A DNA stretch of 64,000 bases from an uncultured Alphaproteobacteria bacterium (lineage in GTDB: Bacteria > Pseudomonadota > Alphaproteobacteria > RF32 > CAG-239), in the NCBI GenBank assembly GCA_944393685.1, contig CALYAW010000004.1, positions 100,741 through 164,740 of the forward strand, read 5' to 3'. Below are positions 55,719 through 64,000 of the stretch, piece by piece. Numbering within the stretch: the stretch's first letter is position 1; the number at the start of each line of letters is the position of its first letter. A model generated the notes under the pieces. That model searched no databases and was not told the origin of the DNA. It was given only the letters and a program-made list of their open reading frames with translations. The position numbers and the translations under genes are program-made.

Positions 55719-56438
55719 ATGGAATGGCAAATTATGGCTTATGACGAGGTAAGCTCGACCAACGACGTTGGCAAAGAATTGAGTTTAAAACCACCCTCCA
55801 AATATTTTGTTGTAGTGGCACAGAGCCAGACTTCAGGACGAGGACGCAGAGGGCGAGTATGGCACAGTCCGAAAGGCAATTTGTTCATGTCACTAGTATT
55901 TCCTATGGAACTACGCCATTTAAATGATATGGTTTTTTTAGTATCCTTATCTTTATATGAGTCGGTTATGGCCTTTTCTCCGCAAGCAGAAGTAAAGCTC
56001 AAATGGCCCAATGATGTTCTGATAAACAGTCATAAAATTTCTGGAATTTTGCTTGAAAAGGGAGAAAATGAGTATATAATTGCCGGCATTGGAGTAAATC
56101 TAGTTTCTGCTCCGCAGATACGAGATCGGTTGTTATATCCGGCCGCACCCCTGAAGGATTTTGGAATTGACGTTTCCTGTCAGGATTTTTTGACTACATA
56201 CCTTAAATTTTTTGATGCAAATTTTGAATTGTGGTTAGAAAAAGGTTTTTCATCCATACGCGAGAAATGGCTATCCCACGCAATTGGTTTACATCAAGAA
56301 ATAAAGGTAAATCTTGAAAAAGAAAGCAAGATCGGAATATTTGAAGGTATTTCTGAGAATGGAGCGTTGTTGTTACGTCAAAAAGAAAAAATAATACCGA
56401 TTTTGGCCGGAGACATATTTTATAAAAAGGAAAATTAA
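55719..56438 (+). CDS. birA: Biotin--[acetyl-CoA-carboxylase] ligase
   Basis: Attaches biotin to the carboxyl carrier protein via biotinyl-AMP. The 239 residues hold only the catalytic and C-terminal domains (VSSTNDVGKELSL; biotin-AMP loop SGRGRRGRVWHSPKGNLFMS; LKWPNDVLINSHKISGILLE), with no N-terminal helix-turn-helix, so it is not a repressor. Its ATG overlaps nothing but directly follows the nuoN-like stop; rnj starts 2 bases after it. nuoN-birA-rnj is a known alphaproteobacterial order; the coaX gene often found between birA and rnj is absent. Confidence 0.94.
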   Translation: MEWQIMAYDEVSSTNDVGKELSLKPPSKYFVVVAQSQTSGRGRRGRVWHSPKGNLFMSLVFPMELRHLNDMVFLVSLSLYESVMAFSPQAEVKLKWPNDVLINSHKISGILLEKGENEYIIAGIGVNLVSAPQIRDRLLYPAAPLKDFGIDVSCQDFLTTYLKFFDANFELWLEKGFSSIREKWLSHAIGLHQEIKVNLEKESKIGIFEGISENGALLLRQKEKIIPILAGDIFYKKEN

Positions 56439-56440
56439 GA

Positions 56441-58180
56441 GTGAACGAATTAAGTGAGCATGAGAAGCCAGCATTATTTAACCAAGAAGGGCTGTATTTT
56501 ATAGCTCTGGGAGGAGCAGAAGAAGTTGGTTTTAATATGTATGCCTACATGGTTGACGGCAAAATCATAGTTGTTGATTGTGGTTACGGTTTCTTAAACG
56601 ATGATTATCCGGGGATTGATTTAGGCTACGCGGATCCATCATTTTTGGAAGCGTATCAAGAAGATATAGAGGCGCTGTTTATCACCCACTCGCACGAAGA
56701 TCACTTTGGAGCCATAGCACAAGTCTGGCCGAAATTAAGATGTCCTGTTTATGCCGCGGATTTTACGCTTGGTCATATATCTCAGCGTTTGAGAGAATAT
56801 AAACTTGAAGATGATGTAGAACTTCACTCCATTAATCAACATCGCCGAATAAAATTGAAGAATTTTGAAGTTGAGTTTGTGGCTGTTGCCCACTCTTTGC
56901 CGGACAGTTCAATGCTCATGATAAGAACCAAATACGGCAACGTTGTTCACGGAACGGATTGGCGGTTGGATGATGGTAAAATGTCGTTTATGCCTACAGA
57001 CTATAAACGCCTTCAAGAAATTTCCGAAGAAGGAGTAGATATCTATGTTGGCGATTCAACCAATATGGCGCATGCTGTTTCAGGCCCATCTGAAAGCGAA
57101 ATCCGAAAAAGTCTGATAGAGCTTGTTCCTCAGTACAAAAATACATTGGTCGCAACCTGTTTTGCCTCCAACATTGCTCGTTTGGAGAGTTTAATTCTTG
57201 CGGCGCACGCGGCGGATCGTACCCCCGTAATTGCAGGCATGAGCATGATACAAAATATAAATATAGCCAAAGAATGCGGTTATCTGGAAGATTTACCGCC
57301 CTATGTTGAGGCGAAACAAGCCATAGACATTCCTCTTGATAAAATGCTTTATATTTGCTCAGGTTCTCAAGCCAATTATCGTAGTGGGTTAACGCGTATA
57401 GTTAATGGCGAGAATAAAAATCTGATATTGGGCAAAGGGGATGCAATTATTTTTTCTTCACAAATTATTCCCGGCAACGAAGAAAAAATAGAAAGAATGC
57501 AAGAAAAGTTAAGAGATGCCGGAGTAGATGTTATCTCCAGTGAAGAATATCTGGTGCATACGTCAGGTCATGCTTGCAAAGATGACATTAAAAAGATGTA
57601 TGAACTTCTCAAGCCAAAAATGGTTTTGCCTGTTCATGGAGATAAGCGAAACATTCGTGCTCAAAAGCGTTTTGCATTAGAATGCGGCATCAAAGATGTT
57701 ATATTAGCCAGAAACGGAGATATAATCTTCTTAAGAGATGCAAAAGCCGAATGTATGGGAGAGGTTCCAACAGGGTTATTAGGAGTTGATAGAAACCAGA
57801 TTACGGCACTCAACTCTCAATTGATAAAAAACCGCAAGCGTATAGCTTTTAACTGTAGCCTGTTTATCAGCATGTTTTTTGATGAAAGGTGGAAGCTGGA
57901 AGATTTGCAGATATCTTCAATAGATATATTGGAAGAAAAAGCCTTTGAAGAAATGAGAACGGAAGTTCTGTCTAAGGTTGTACCGGAGATTCCAGATATT
58001 GTCAAAAAACACGATTACCGTTCTAAACAAGTGCAAGAATATGTTAATGCAGCCATTCGCAAAGAAATATTCAAAAAAACAGGCATAAAACCGGTTGTTT
58101 TTTCGCATTTTTATAAAAGAGAAGATAACAAATCAGATTGCACACCAGAATCTATGGTTCAACCGGAAGATATATCGTAA
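56441..58180 (+). CDS. rnj: Ribonuclease J
   Basis: A metallo-beta-lactamase/beta-CASP ribonuclease for mRNA decay and rRNA 5' maturation. Residues 1-200 carry the zinc motif THSHEDHFGA (His83, His85, Asp87, His88) and later VAHSLPDSSMLM and HGTDWRLDD; the beta-CASP domain follows (LVATCFASNIARLESLI, then the VHTSGHACKDDI and PKMVLPVHGDKR segments), then the C-terminal domain. 579 residues, slightly over the usual 555. It starts with GTG, AAGGAA upstream. The 3' end overlaps the convergent kinase gene by 29 bases. Confidence 0.95.
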   Translation: MNELSEHEKPALFNQEGLYFIALGGAEEVGFNMYAYMVDGKIIVVDCGYGFLNDDYPGIDLGYADPSFLEAYQEDIEALFITHSHEDHFGAIAQVWPKLRCPVYAADFTLGHISQRLREYKLEDDVELHSINQHRRIKLKNFEVEFVAVAHSLPDSSMLMIRTKYGNVVHGTDWRLDDGKMSFMPTDYKRLQEISEEGVDIYVGDSTNMAHAVSGPSESEIRKSLIELVPQYKNTLVATCFASNIARLESLILAAHAADRTPVIAGMSMIQNINIAKECGYLEDLPPYVEAKQAIDIPLDKMLYICSGSQANYRSGLTRIVNGENKNLILGKGDAIIFSSQIIPGNEEKIERMQEKLRDAGVDVISSEEYLVHTSGHACKDDIKKMYELLKPKMVLPVHGDKRNIRAQKRFALECGIKDVILARNGDIIFLRDAKAECMGEVPTGLLGVDRNQITALNSQLIKNRKRIAFNCSLFISMFFDERWKLEDLQISSIDILEEKAFEEMRTEVLSKVVPEIPDIVKKHDYRSKQVQEYVNAAIRKEIFKKTGIKPVVFSHFYKREDNKSDCTPESMVQPEDIS

Positions 58181-59573
58181 ATGTTGTTCCGTTATAGGCA
58201 GTTGAACTGACAGTAAGATTTCCGTTATGACGGATAATAATATGCTTGGCAATTGAAAGACCAAGACCAGTACCTTTGATATTAAGATCTTTATGTTCCT
58301 GCATACGATAGAAACGTTCAGTCAGTCTGGCGAGTTTTTCAGGTTCAATTTTTGGCCCTTTATTATTAACAGATACAACAACAGCTTCTCCCTGAGAAAT
58401 TTTAAAACTTTTGGAAGGAGGAATGCTGTCACTTCGACTTACTTTTATAGTGACATCTGTATCTGCCAAGCCGTATTTGACGGCATTATCCGTTAGGTTT
58501 TGGATTACTTGTTTAATTAAAGGCTTGTCAGCCGTAATAATTGGAATATCCTCCGAACAAACGACTTTAATTTTGATGTTTCTCTCAGCGGCTTTCATCG
58601 CCAGAGCTTCTGCAACGTCTTCTGCAATCGGTAGAACATCAACCTTATCTTCTGGGCGCTGATCTTGTTTGAGTTCGATTCGTGATAAAGATAACAAATC
58701 TTCAATTAACGAAGACATATAATCAGCCTGATCCCGCATAATTGCCAAAAATTTGTCCTGAGCCTCAGGGTCATTTTTAGCTGAAGTTTGTAACGTTTCG
58801 ATAAAACCGGAAATAATAGCAAGAGGGGTTCGCAGTTCATGGCTTGCATTAGCGACAAAGTCGGATTGCATTTTTTCTATTTTCATTGATTTTGTAAGGT
58901 CATATACAGATACAACGGCGACGGCTTTCCCTTTAGAGAGCCAAGGAAGCTGTTTGATATGTGCGTAGAGTTTTTGTTCAGTAGGTTTTTTAACATAAAA
59001 GATGAGGTTTTCAGACTTACTTTCTTTTTGAATAACTTTTTTTACAGCATTAATAAAGTTATTAGAATCAAAAACTTTTTCAATATTTTTGCTGGTTATG
59101 TTTTTTCCAAAACTTGTTCTAGCCGAAAGGTTGGCCCCCAAAATATTGCCGGCTCTGTCAATCATCATGATGGGATCGGGCAAAGAATCCAAGACGGCAG
59201 TATCAGATATTGTTTGGGCTTCAAGCATATCTGTTTTTTGAGCCCAAAATCGGTGCATGGTATTGACAGCATCAACGATATCTTTGGCGTCTTCTTCCGA
59301 AAGAGTCATGGCAGTTTCATCAAAAGTTTCACCTTTTGACAAAGCAGTAATATATTTTTTGATACGTTGAAGTTCAAAAGTCAAAGGAAACAACAAAATA
59401 ATATTAAACATGACGACAGAGGCCAAAGAGACCACCGCCCATAGAGGATCTACCAGATTAAAAGCAGCCAGAGTAATAAAAACCAAGGCAGTCGGGAAGC
59501 TAAGAAACAGAACTCTTTCAACAAATTTAGAATTTTTTTCAATACCTAAATGGGCTCTGGCGCGCTCAAACAT
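58152..59573 (-). CDS. PhoR-like sensor histidine kinase
   Basis: A 473-residue inner-membrane kinase. Two TM helices (VLFLSFPTALVFITLAAFNL and WAVVSLASVVMFNIILLFPL) lie at residues 20-65, with almost no periplasmic loop, then a HAMP-like linker, a PAS domain (SLPDPIMMIDRAGNILGANL), HisKA with phospho-acceptor SHELRTPLA, and an ATPase domain (NLTDNAVKYG, GTGLGLSIAKHII). The ATG at 59573 has AGGACG upstream; an in-frame TTG at 59597 is possible. No response regulator or pst/phoU gene is adjacent, so phosphate sensing is a family-based guess. Confidence 0.9.
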   Translation of the reverse strand: MFERARAHLGIEKNSKFVERVLFLSFPTALVFITLAAFNLVDPLWAVVSLASVVMFNIILLFPLTFELQRIKKYITALSKGETFDETAMTLSEEDAKDIVDAVNTMHRFWAQKTDMLEAQTISDTAVLDSLPDPIMMIDRAGNILGANLSARTSFGKNITSKNIEKVFDSNNFINAVKKVIQKESKSENLIFYVKKPTEQKLYAHIKQLPWLSKGKAVAVVSVYDLTKSMKIEKMQSDFVANASHELRTPLAIISGFIETLQTSAKNDPEAQDKFLAIMRDQADYMSSLIEDLLSLSRIELKQDQRPEDKVDVLPIAEDVAEALAMKAAERNIKIKVVCSEDIPIITADKPLIKQVIQNLTDNAVKYGLADTDVTIKVSRSDSIPPSKSFKISQGEAVVVSVNNKGPKIEPEKLARLTERFYRMQEHKDLNIKGTGLGLSIAKHIIIRHNGNLTVSSTAYNGTTFTIYLPVEP

Positions 59574-59669
59574 GATGTGTCGTCCTATATCTTGCAAATT
59601 ATCCTAGACGGGCTTTGTTTAATATACTATCATACAACAAGTTTAAAAAGATTAAATTTTTGGAACAAG

Positions 59670-62357
59670 ATGACAGAAAAGACAGAGAATCAAACCATAA
59701 CCCCCATGATGTCACAGTACTTGCAAATCAAACAAGAGTATAAGGATTATCTTTTGTTTTACCGCATGGGAGATTTTTATGAGATGTTTTTTGATGATGC
59801 CATAACAGCATCAAAAGCATTGGACATAGCATTAACCAAGCGCGGCAAGCATGAGGGAGCAGATATTCCGATGTGTGGAGTTCCGTTTCATGCGTATGAG
59901 AGCTATCTTGCCCGTTTAATCAAGCAAGGCTATAAGGTGGCAATCTGCGAGCAGACGGAAGATCCGAAAGAAGCTAAAAAAAGAGGTTATAAAGCTGTTG
60001 TCAAACGCGATGTTATTCGTCTTGTAACCGCAGGTACTTTGACGGAAGAGCCACTTCTGGATTCAAAGAAGAATAATTTTTTATTAAGTCTAGCCAAACA
60101 AAATGATAAATTAGGGTTGTCATGGTTGGATATGTCGACAGGAGATTTTTATCTGCAGGAAGCAGATTTAAAAAATCGAGACGAGGCGGTGGTATTGACC
60201 GGCATATTGTCTCGCTTATCACCGGTAGAAACAATTATCTCGGATGTTTTTTTGCAAAACCCATCTGTATTTCGAGTTATGAAAGACTATCGAGATCAGT
60301 TAACAGTTTTGCCTCAAGCCAGATTTAATAGTGAAAATTCCCAAAAGAGGATTGAAACACTTTTTCATGTTGATACCTTGGAGGCGTTTGGCAATTTTAG
60401 CCGTGCAGAGATTACGGCAGCCGGAGTATTATTAGATTATGTAGAGACCACGCAAAAGGGGCAATATCCTTATATATCCAAGCCGGTAAGAGTGTCGGAA
60501 CGGCAGATTATGGAAATAGACGGCGCGACACGTCGTTCATTGGAACTGGTAGAAGCCTTAAACGGGGATAAAAATTCGTCATTGCTTGGAGTAATAGACA
60601 GAACGGTCACAGGAACAGGAGGCCGTTTATTAGCATCTAGGGTTTCTAATCCGCTAAAGGATATTTCAGAAATTAATCATCGACTTGATATGGTGCAGTT
60701 TTTTGTAGATTACACACGGGTTCGAAATGAACTCCGCGGTATTCTGAAAGCCTGTCCAGATATAGAACGAGCCGTTTCCAGGCTGACGCTTGGTCGCGGC
60801 GGGCCAAGAGACTTGCTCAATATAAAGATTGGTTTAGGCATCGTTCCGCAAATTCGCAATGTTTTGCGCAGTTGTGCTCAAGACAAGAGTGAACAGCTTT
60901 TGGGAGAAATACCGGAAGTTTTGCAGTCTGTAATGCAAAATTTGGGAGAGCACAGCCATTTGGTAGCCAATCTTGAAAACGCATTGGCGGAAGATTTGCC
61001 GCTTTTAGCCAGAGATGGAGGTTTTGTAAAAGCAGGCTATATGCCGACGCTGGATCATGTAAAGGCTCTCAAAAATGACAGTCATAAAACTATTATAGAA
61101 CTTCAGTCGCATTATGCCACGGCAACAGGGATTTCTAATTTAAAGATAAAATACAATAATGTTATCGGTTATTTTATAGAGGTTCCAAGCAAATATGCGC
61201 CACAGCTTTTAGAAGATAGCACCTACATTCACCGGCAATCGGTATTAAATGCCTCAAGATTTACCACGATAGAATTAAGCGAACTGGAAGACAAAATCCG
61301 CGGAGCAGCGGATAAAGCCCTATCATTGGAGCTTGAAATTTTTGATAATTTGGTTCAAGAGATTAAAATATATTCAGACAACATATTAAAAGCGGCCAAA
61401 GCTTATGCGGAATTGGACGTTTCATCGGCATTAGCGGATCTGGCGGTTGAGAAGAAATATTGTCGTCCCGAAATAGATAATAGTTTATTGTTTGAAATAA
61501 AAGAAGGGCGACATCCTGTTGTAGAAAGAGCCATAGAAAAAGAAAATGGTTCAGCATTTGTTGGCAATGACTGTGTTCTCGGCAACGGAGAAGGGCGACT
61601 ATGGTTGATAACAGGACCGAATATGGCAGGAAAATCAACTTTTCTGCGCCAAAATGCCATTATATCCATAATGGCGCAAATGGGGTCTTTTGTTCCGGCG
61701 GTTTCTGCCCACATAGGAGTGATAGATAAGATTTTTTCTCGCGTTGGCGCATCAGACGATCTTTCTCGAGGTCGTTCAACATTCATGGTTGAGATGGTTG
61801 AAACGGCAGCCATCTTGAATCAGGCGAGCGAGCGCAGCTTTGTCATCTTAGATGAAATAGGGCGAGGAACAGCAACATATGATGGATTATCAATAGCTTG
61901 GGCGGTTGTTGAACATTTGCATGAAGTTAACCGCTGCCGCACCCTTTTTGCAACTCACTATCATGAATTAACGGCGCTAACGTCAAAACTGCAAGAGCTT
62001 AGTTTACATTGCATGAAGATTAAGGAGTTTAATGACGAGGTTATCTTTTTACATGAGGTAGTCGGTGGAGCGGCGGACCGCAGCTATGGTATTCATGTTG
62101 CCAAATTGGCAGGGTTACCTTCTACAGTATTGAAACGAGCCGATCAGGTTTTAGAGCATCTGGAAAAAAACGGCAAAGGGAACTCTATGAATAAACTGGC
62201 CGATGATTTGCCGTTATTTGCCGTCTTAAGAGAAAAAGAAAAAAATAAAGTTTCCCCGCTGGAAGAAGCAATTAATGCAATAGATCCGGACGAGCTTTCT
62301 CCTAAAGAAGCGCTCGAAAAACTGTACGAAATAAAGAGATTGCAAAATGCCGTTTAG
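59670..62357 (+). CDS. mutS: DNA mismatch repair protein MutS
   Basis: Recognises mismatches and starts repair. The 895 residues carry the mismatch-binding domain with the Phe-x-Glu wedge (YRMGDFYEMFFDDA), connector, core/lever (YVETTQKGQYPYISKPV; DGATRRSLELVEAL), clamp, and ATPase with Walker A TGPNMAGKSTFLRQ, Walker B FVILDEIGRGTATYDG and the signature HYHELTAL. A short helix-turn-helix dimer tail closes it. The ATG at 59670 (GGAA upstream) fits the family; the frame opens 40 codons earlier inside the kinase promoter. It overlaps the NUDIX gene by 11 bases. Confidence 0.97.
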   Translation: MTEKTENQTITPMMSQYLQIKQEYKDYLLFYRMGDFYEMFFDDAITASKALDIALTKRGKHEGADIPMCGVPFHAYESYLARLIKQGYKVAICEQTEDPKEAKKRGYKAVVKRDVIRLVTAGTLTEEPLLDSKKNNFLLSLAKQNDKLGLSWLDMSTGDFYLQEADLKNRDEAVVLTGILSRLSPVETIISDVFLQNPSVFRVMKDYRDQLTVLPQARFNSENSQKRIETLFHVDTLEAFGNFSRAEITAAGVLLDYVETTQKGQYPYISKPVRVSERQIMEIDGATRRSLELVEALNGDKNSSLLGVIDRTVTGTGGRLLASRVSNPLKDISEINHRLDMVQFFVDYTRVRNELRGILKACPDIERAVSRLTLGRGGPRDLLNIKIGLGIVPQIRNVLRSCAQDKSEQLLGEIPEVLQSVMQNLGEHSHLVANLENALAEDLPLLARDGGFVKAGYMPTLDHVKALKNDSHKTIIELQSHYATATGISNLKIKYNNVIGYFIEVPSKYAPQLLEDSTYIHRQSVLNASRFTTIELSELEDKIRGAADKALSLELEIFDNLVQEIKIYSDNILKAAKAYAELDVSSALADLAVEKKYCRPEIDNSLLFEIKEGRHPVVERAIEKENGSAFVGNDCVLGNGEGRLWLITGPNMAGKSTFLRQNAIISIMAQMGSFVPAVSAHIGVIDKIFSRVGASDDLSRGRSTFMVEMVETAAILNQASERSFVILDEIGRGTATYDGLSIAWAVVEHLHEVNRCRTLFATHYHELTALTSKLQELSLHCMKIKEFNDEVIFLHEVVGGAADRSYGIHVAKLAGLPSTVLKRADQVLEHLEKNGKGNSMNKLADDLPLFAVLREKEKNKVSPLEEAINAIDPDELSPKEALEKLYEIKRLQNAV

Positions 62358-62757
62358 TCCGCAGCATATCAGAGTTCTATCGGTAGGAGTAATACGTCGG
62401 GGGCGGGATATATTGGCAGTCAAAGGCTATGATCCGCATAAGTCGGAATATTTTTATCGCTTATTGGGCGGAGGGATTGAGTTTGGAGAAACGGCGAAGC
62501 AGACTTTGCGACGGGAATTTATGGAAGAGCTATCGCTTGAGTTAGAAAATCTACGGTATAAAGAGGTAATAGAGAATATTTTTACATATAATAACCATGC
62601 AGGTCATGAGATTGTGTTTGTTTATGAAGCAGATCTTGTAAACAAGAGCTTATATGCTGTGGACAAGATAGCATTCCATGAAAGAGGGCGGGTTGCCGAG
62701 TATGCAGAATGGATAAATCCGCAAAAAAACAGAGTTTATCCGCAAATAAAATTTTAG
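62347..62757 (+). CDS. NUDIX hydrolase
   Basis: A 136-residue pyrophosphohydrolase with a full Nudix box (GGIEFGETAKQTLRREFMEE, followed by LSLEL), cleaving nucleoside diphosphate derivatives. The N-terminus (IRVLSVGVIRRGRDILAVKG) and AGHEIVFVYEADLVN fit the ADP-ribose or (d)NTP pyrophosphatase types. It overlaps the mutS end by 11 bases, so it is translationally coupled; a MutT-like nucleotide-cleaning role would suit that, but substrate is unproven. Confidence 0.9.
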   Translation: MPFSPQHIRVLSVGVIRRGRDILAVKGYDPHKSEYFYRLLGGGIEFGETAKQTLRREFMEELSLELENLRYKEVIENIFTYNNHAGHEIVFVYEADLVNKSLYAVDKIAFHERGRVAEYAEWINPQKNRVYPQIKF

Positions 62758-62849
62758 CACGGCGCTATAAATTGATGAAAAACAAATAGTTAGACAGAGG
62801 TATTATTTTACCATTATATAACCATTTGAAAATCAATGATATTTTGTTA

Positions 62850-62877
62850 TTGACATTTAAATTAATTCAGCTATATT
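62850..62877 (+). promoter_or_regulatory. Sigma-70-type promoter of rplM-rpsI
   Basis: Consensus TTGACA (62850-62855) and TATATT (62872-62877) with a 16-base spacer, 40 bases before the rplM ATG. Confidence 0.75.
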
Positions 62878-62916
62878 CACAGCGAATTAATAACCAATAT
62901 TTAGAAGAGAAAAAAC

Positions 62917-63381
62917 ATGAATACATATACAGCAAAACCCTCGGATATCGAGAGAAAATGGTATGTAGTTGATGCTCAAGGTGTTGTATTGGGTCGTCTT
63001 TCCGCAGAAATCGCCAAGATTTTGCGTGGAAAACACAAGCCGATGTACTCAACCAACATTGACTGCGGAGACTACGTTGTTGTCATCAATGCCGACAAAG
63101 TTAAACTGACCGGCAAGAAGTTGACAGACAAAAAATATTATAAACACACCGGTTGGATTGGCAGTGTAAAAGAAACGACGGCAGGCAAGATTTTAGATGG
63201 TCGTTTTCCGGAAAGAGTAATCATCAAAGCCGTAGAGCGTATGATTTCTCGCAATCCGATGGGTCGTCAACAAATGACAAAATTAAAAGTTTATGCAGGC
63301 AGCGAACATCCGCATACTGCTCAAAATCCGGAAGTTTTGGATATTGCATCCAGAAATCCCAAGAATAAAAGGAGCGCATAA
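62917..63381 (+). CDS. rplM: 50S ribosomal protein L13
   Basis: A 154-residue L13: [40 protein letters not shown], then [10 protein letters not shown] and [20 protein letters not shown], matching bacterial uL13 over its full length. It is an early-assembly protein of the large subunit. AGAAGAG lies before the ATG. rpsI follows 2 bases later, the conserved rplM-rpsI pair. Confidence 0.98.
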   Translation: MNTYTAKPSDIERKWYVVDAQGVVLGRLSAEIAKILRGKHKPMYSTNIDCGDYVVVINADKVKLTGKKLTDKKYYKHTGWIGSVKETTAGKILDGRFPERVIIKAVERMISRNPMGRQQMTKLKVYAGSEHPHTAQNPEVLDIASRNPKNKRSA

Positions 63382-63383
63382 TA

Positions 63384-63863
63384 ATGGCTGAGAAAATTGA
63401 ATCTTTGCAAGATATAAAAGCTGCAAGCAAGACCGCTTCTGGCGAGACAGTTGTCCGCAAAGCTAAAAAAGACAAACAAGGTCGTTCTTATGCAACAGGT
63501 AAAAGAAAAGACGCCGTTGCACGTGTATGGGTAATGCCCGGAAAAGGTAACATCACCATTAACGAGAAATCCATTGATCAATACTTTGCTCGTCCGGTTC
63601 TGAAGATGATTATTAATCAGCCGTTTCAAATTACCAATCGTGAAAACGAATTTGACGTAGTCTGCACGGTAAAGGGCGGTGGATTGTCTGGTCAAGCAGG
63701 CGCCATTAAGCATGGTATTTCTAAGGCATTGAATCTCTATGAGCCTGAGTTGCGTTCTGTTTTGAAGAAAGCCGGTTTCTTGACACGTGATGATAGAACT
63801 GTTGAACGTAAGAAATACGGTCGCGCTAAAGCTCGTCGTTCTTACCAGTTCTCAAAGAGATAA
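63384..63863 (+). CDS. rpsI: 30S ribosomal protein S9
   Basis: A 159-residue S9. An N-terminal extension of about 35 residues precedes the family start ([20 protein letters not shown]); [19 protein letters not shown] and the basic tail [18 protein letters not shown], which reaches the P-site tRNA, are intact. Such an extension is usual in alphaproteobacterial S9. AAGGAG lies before the ATG inside the rplM end. Confidence 0.98.
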   Translation: MAEKIESLQDIKAASKTASGETVVRKAKKDKQGRSYATGKRKDAVARVWVMPGKGNITINEKSIDQYFARPVLKMIINQPFQITNRENEFDVVCTVKGGGLSGQAGAIKHGISKALNLYEPELRSVLKKAGFLTRDDRTVERKKYGRAKARRSYQFSKR

Positions 63864-63892
63864 TTTCCTCGCTTCGAGGCAAATTCAACAAC

Positions 63893-63922
63893 AAAAGGCT
63901 TCCATATATTGGAAGCCTTTTT
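63893..63922 (+). terminator. Rho-independent terminator after rpsI
   Basis: Stem AAAAGGCTTCCA / TGGAAGCCTTTT with a 5-base loop, followed by T, 30 bases past the rpsI stop. Confidence 0.9.
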
Positions 63923-63935
63923 ATTGTAACAAGAA

Positions 63936-63958
63936 AACTACCGGCTAGGCCGGTAGTT
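63936..63958 (-). terminator. GC-rich hairpin, likely minus-strand terminator
   Basis: A perfect 10-bp stem, AACTACCGGC / GCCGGTAGTT, with a 3-base loop. Read on the minus strand it is followed by TTCTTGTT, so it probably ends a minus-strand gene that lies beyond the right edge. Confidence 0.55.
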
Positions 63959-64000
63959 CCAAAGAGCTTACAGCTTTACAGATAAAAAACTCCTTTGCTA

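Noticed and set aside
1..64000. Insertion sequences, prophage or integrative elements
   Set aside because: No transposase, integrase, phage structural gene or target-site duplication was seen; neither tRNA has an adjacent integrase or a repeated 3' end.

Overview
The window is a chromosomal segment of an AT-rich, Gram-negative, flagellated bacterium, most likely an alphaproteobacterium. Support comes from a FlaF-type flagellin regulator, a PhoR-like kinase, meso-diaminopimelate MurE, and nuoL/M/N-like genes followed by birA and rnj, the order seen at the end of complex I operons in that class. The glycogen genes, two RND pumps and a huge secreted Cys-rich protein would suit a host-associated (for example gut) lineage, but that part is inference. 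No insertion sequence, prophage, CRISPR array or rRNA was seen, and no gene-free stretch exceeds about 220 bases.

Layout. 1-642: 3'-truncated GT4 glycosyltransferase (minus). 824-6590: complete tripartite RND efflux operon. 6526-8619: minus-strand lipoprotein, GST-like protein and solute-binding protein. 8720-9567: flaF, a small orphan ORF and tRNA-Leu(CAA). 9621-12582: MATE transporter, TPR-methyltransferase and a DUF2934-like protein with a Ser/Lys/Cys tail. 12792-19860: glgB-glgX-malQ-HAD phosphatase operon. 19986-24251: second RND adaptor and permease without an outer-membrane partner. 24410-31774: a single 2454-residue Cys-rich repeat protein. 31938-38049: flagellar operon flgI-flgJ-flgN-flgK-flgL (minus) behind a clear sigma-54 promoter. 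38130-39536: murE. 39667-42237: secreted protein, GH13 enzyme and Pro/Gln-rich lipoprotein. 42357-44034: orphan DpnA-like DNA adenine methyltransferase and a LysR regulator. 44254-47476: dTDP-rhamnose operon rfbACDB. 47548-50616: membrane protein, nitroreductase, a MerR-type promoter driving a membrane phosphoesterase and a cupin, then tRNA-Lys(UUU). 50776-58180: small unknown gene, divergent nuoL/M/N-like trio, birA and rnj. 58152-63863: PhoR-like kinase, mutS, NUDIX hydrolase, rplM-rpsI.

The genes serve envelope building (rhamnose precursors, GT4, murE, two efflux systems), motility, glycogen turnover and DNA maintenance (mutS, methyltransferase). The observations most worth following are: the nuoL/M/N-like trio, which keeps the fold and the birA-rnj neighbourhood but appears to have lost most proton-channel Lys/Glu residues; the giant Cys-rich secreted protein; the sigma-54 promoter flanked by an 11-bp inverted repeat; and the 19-bp-spacer MerR-type promoter ahead of the phosphoesterase-cupin pair. 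All alignments and motif calls were made by eye.
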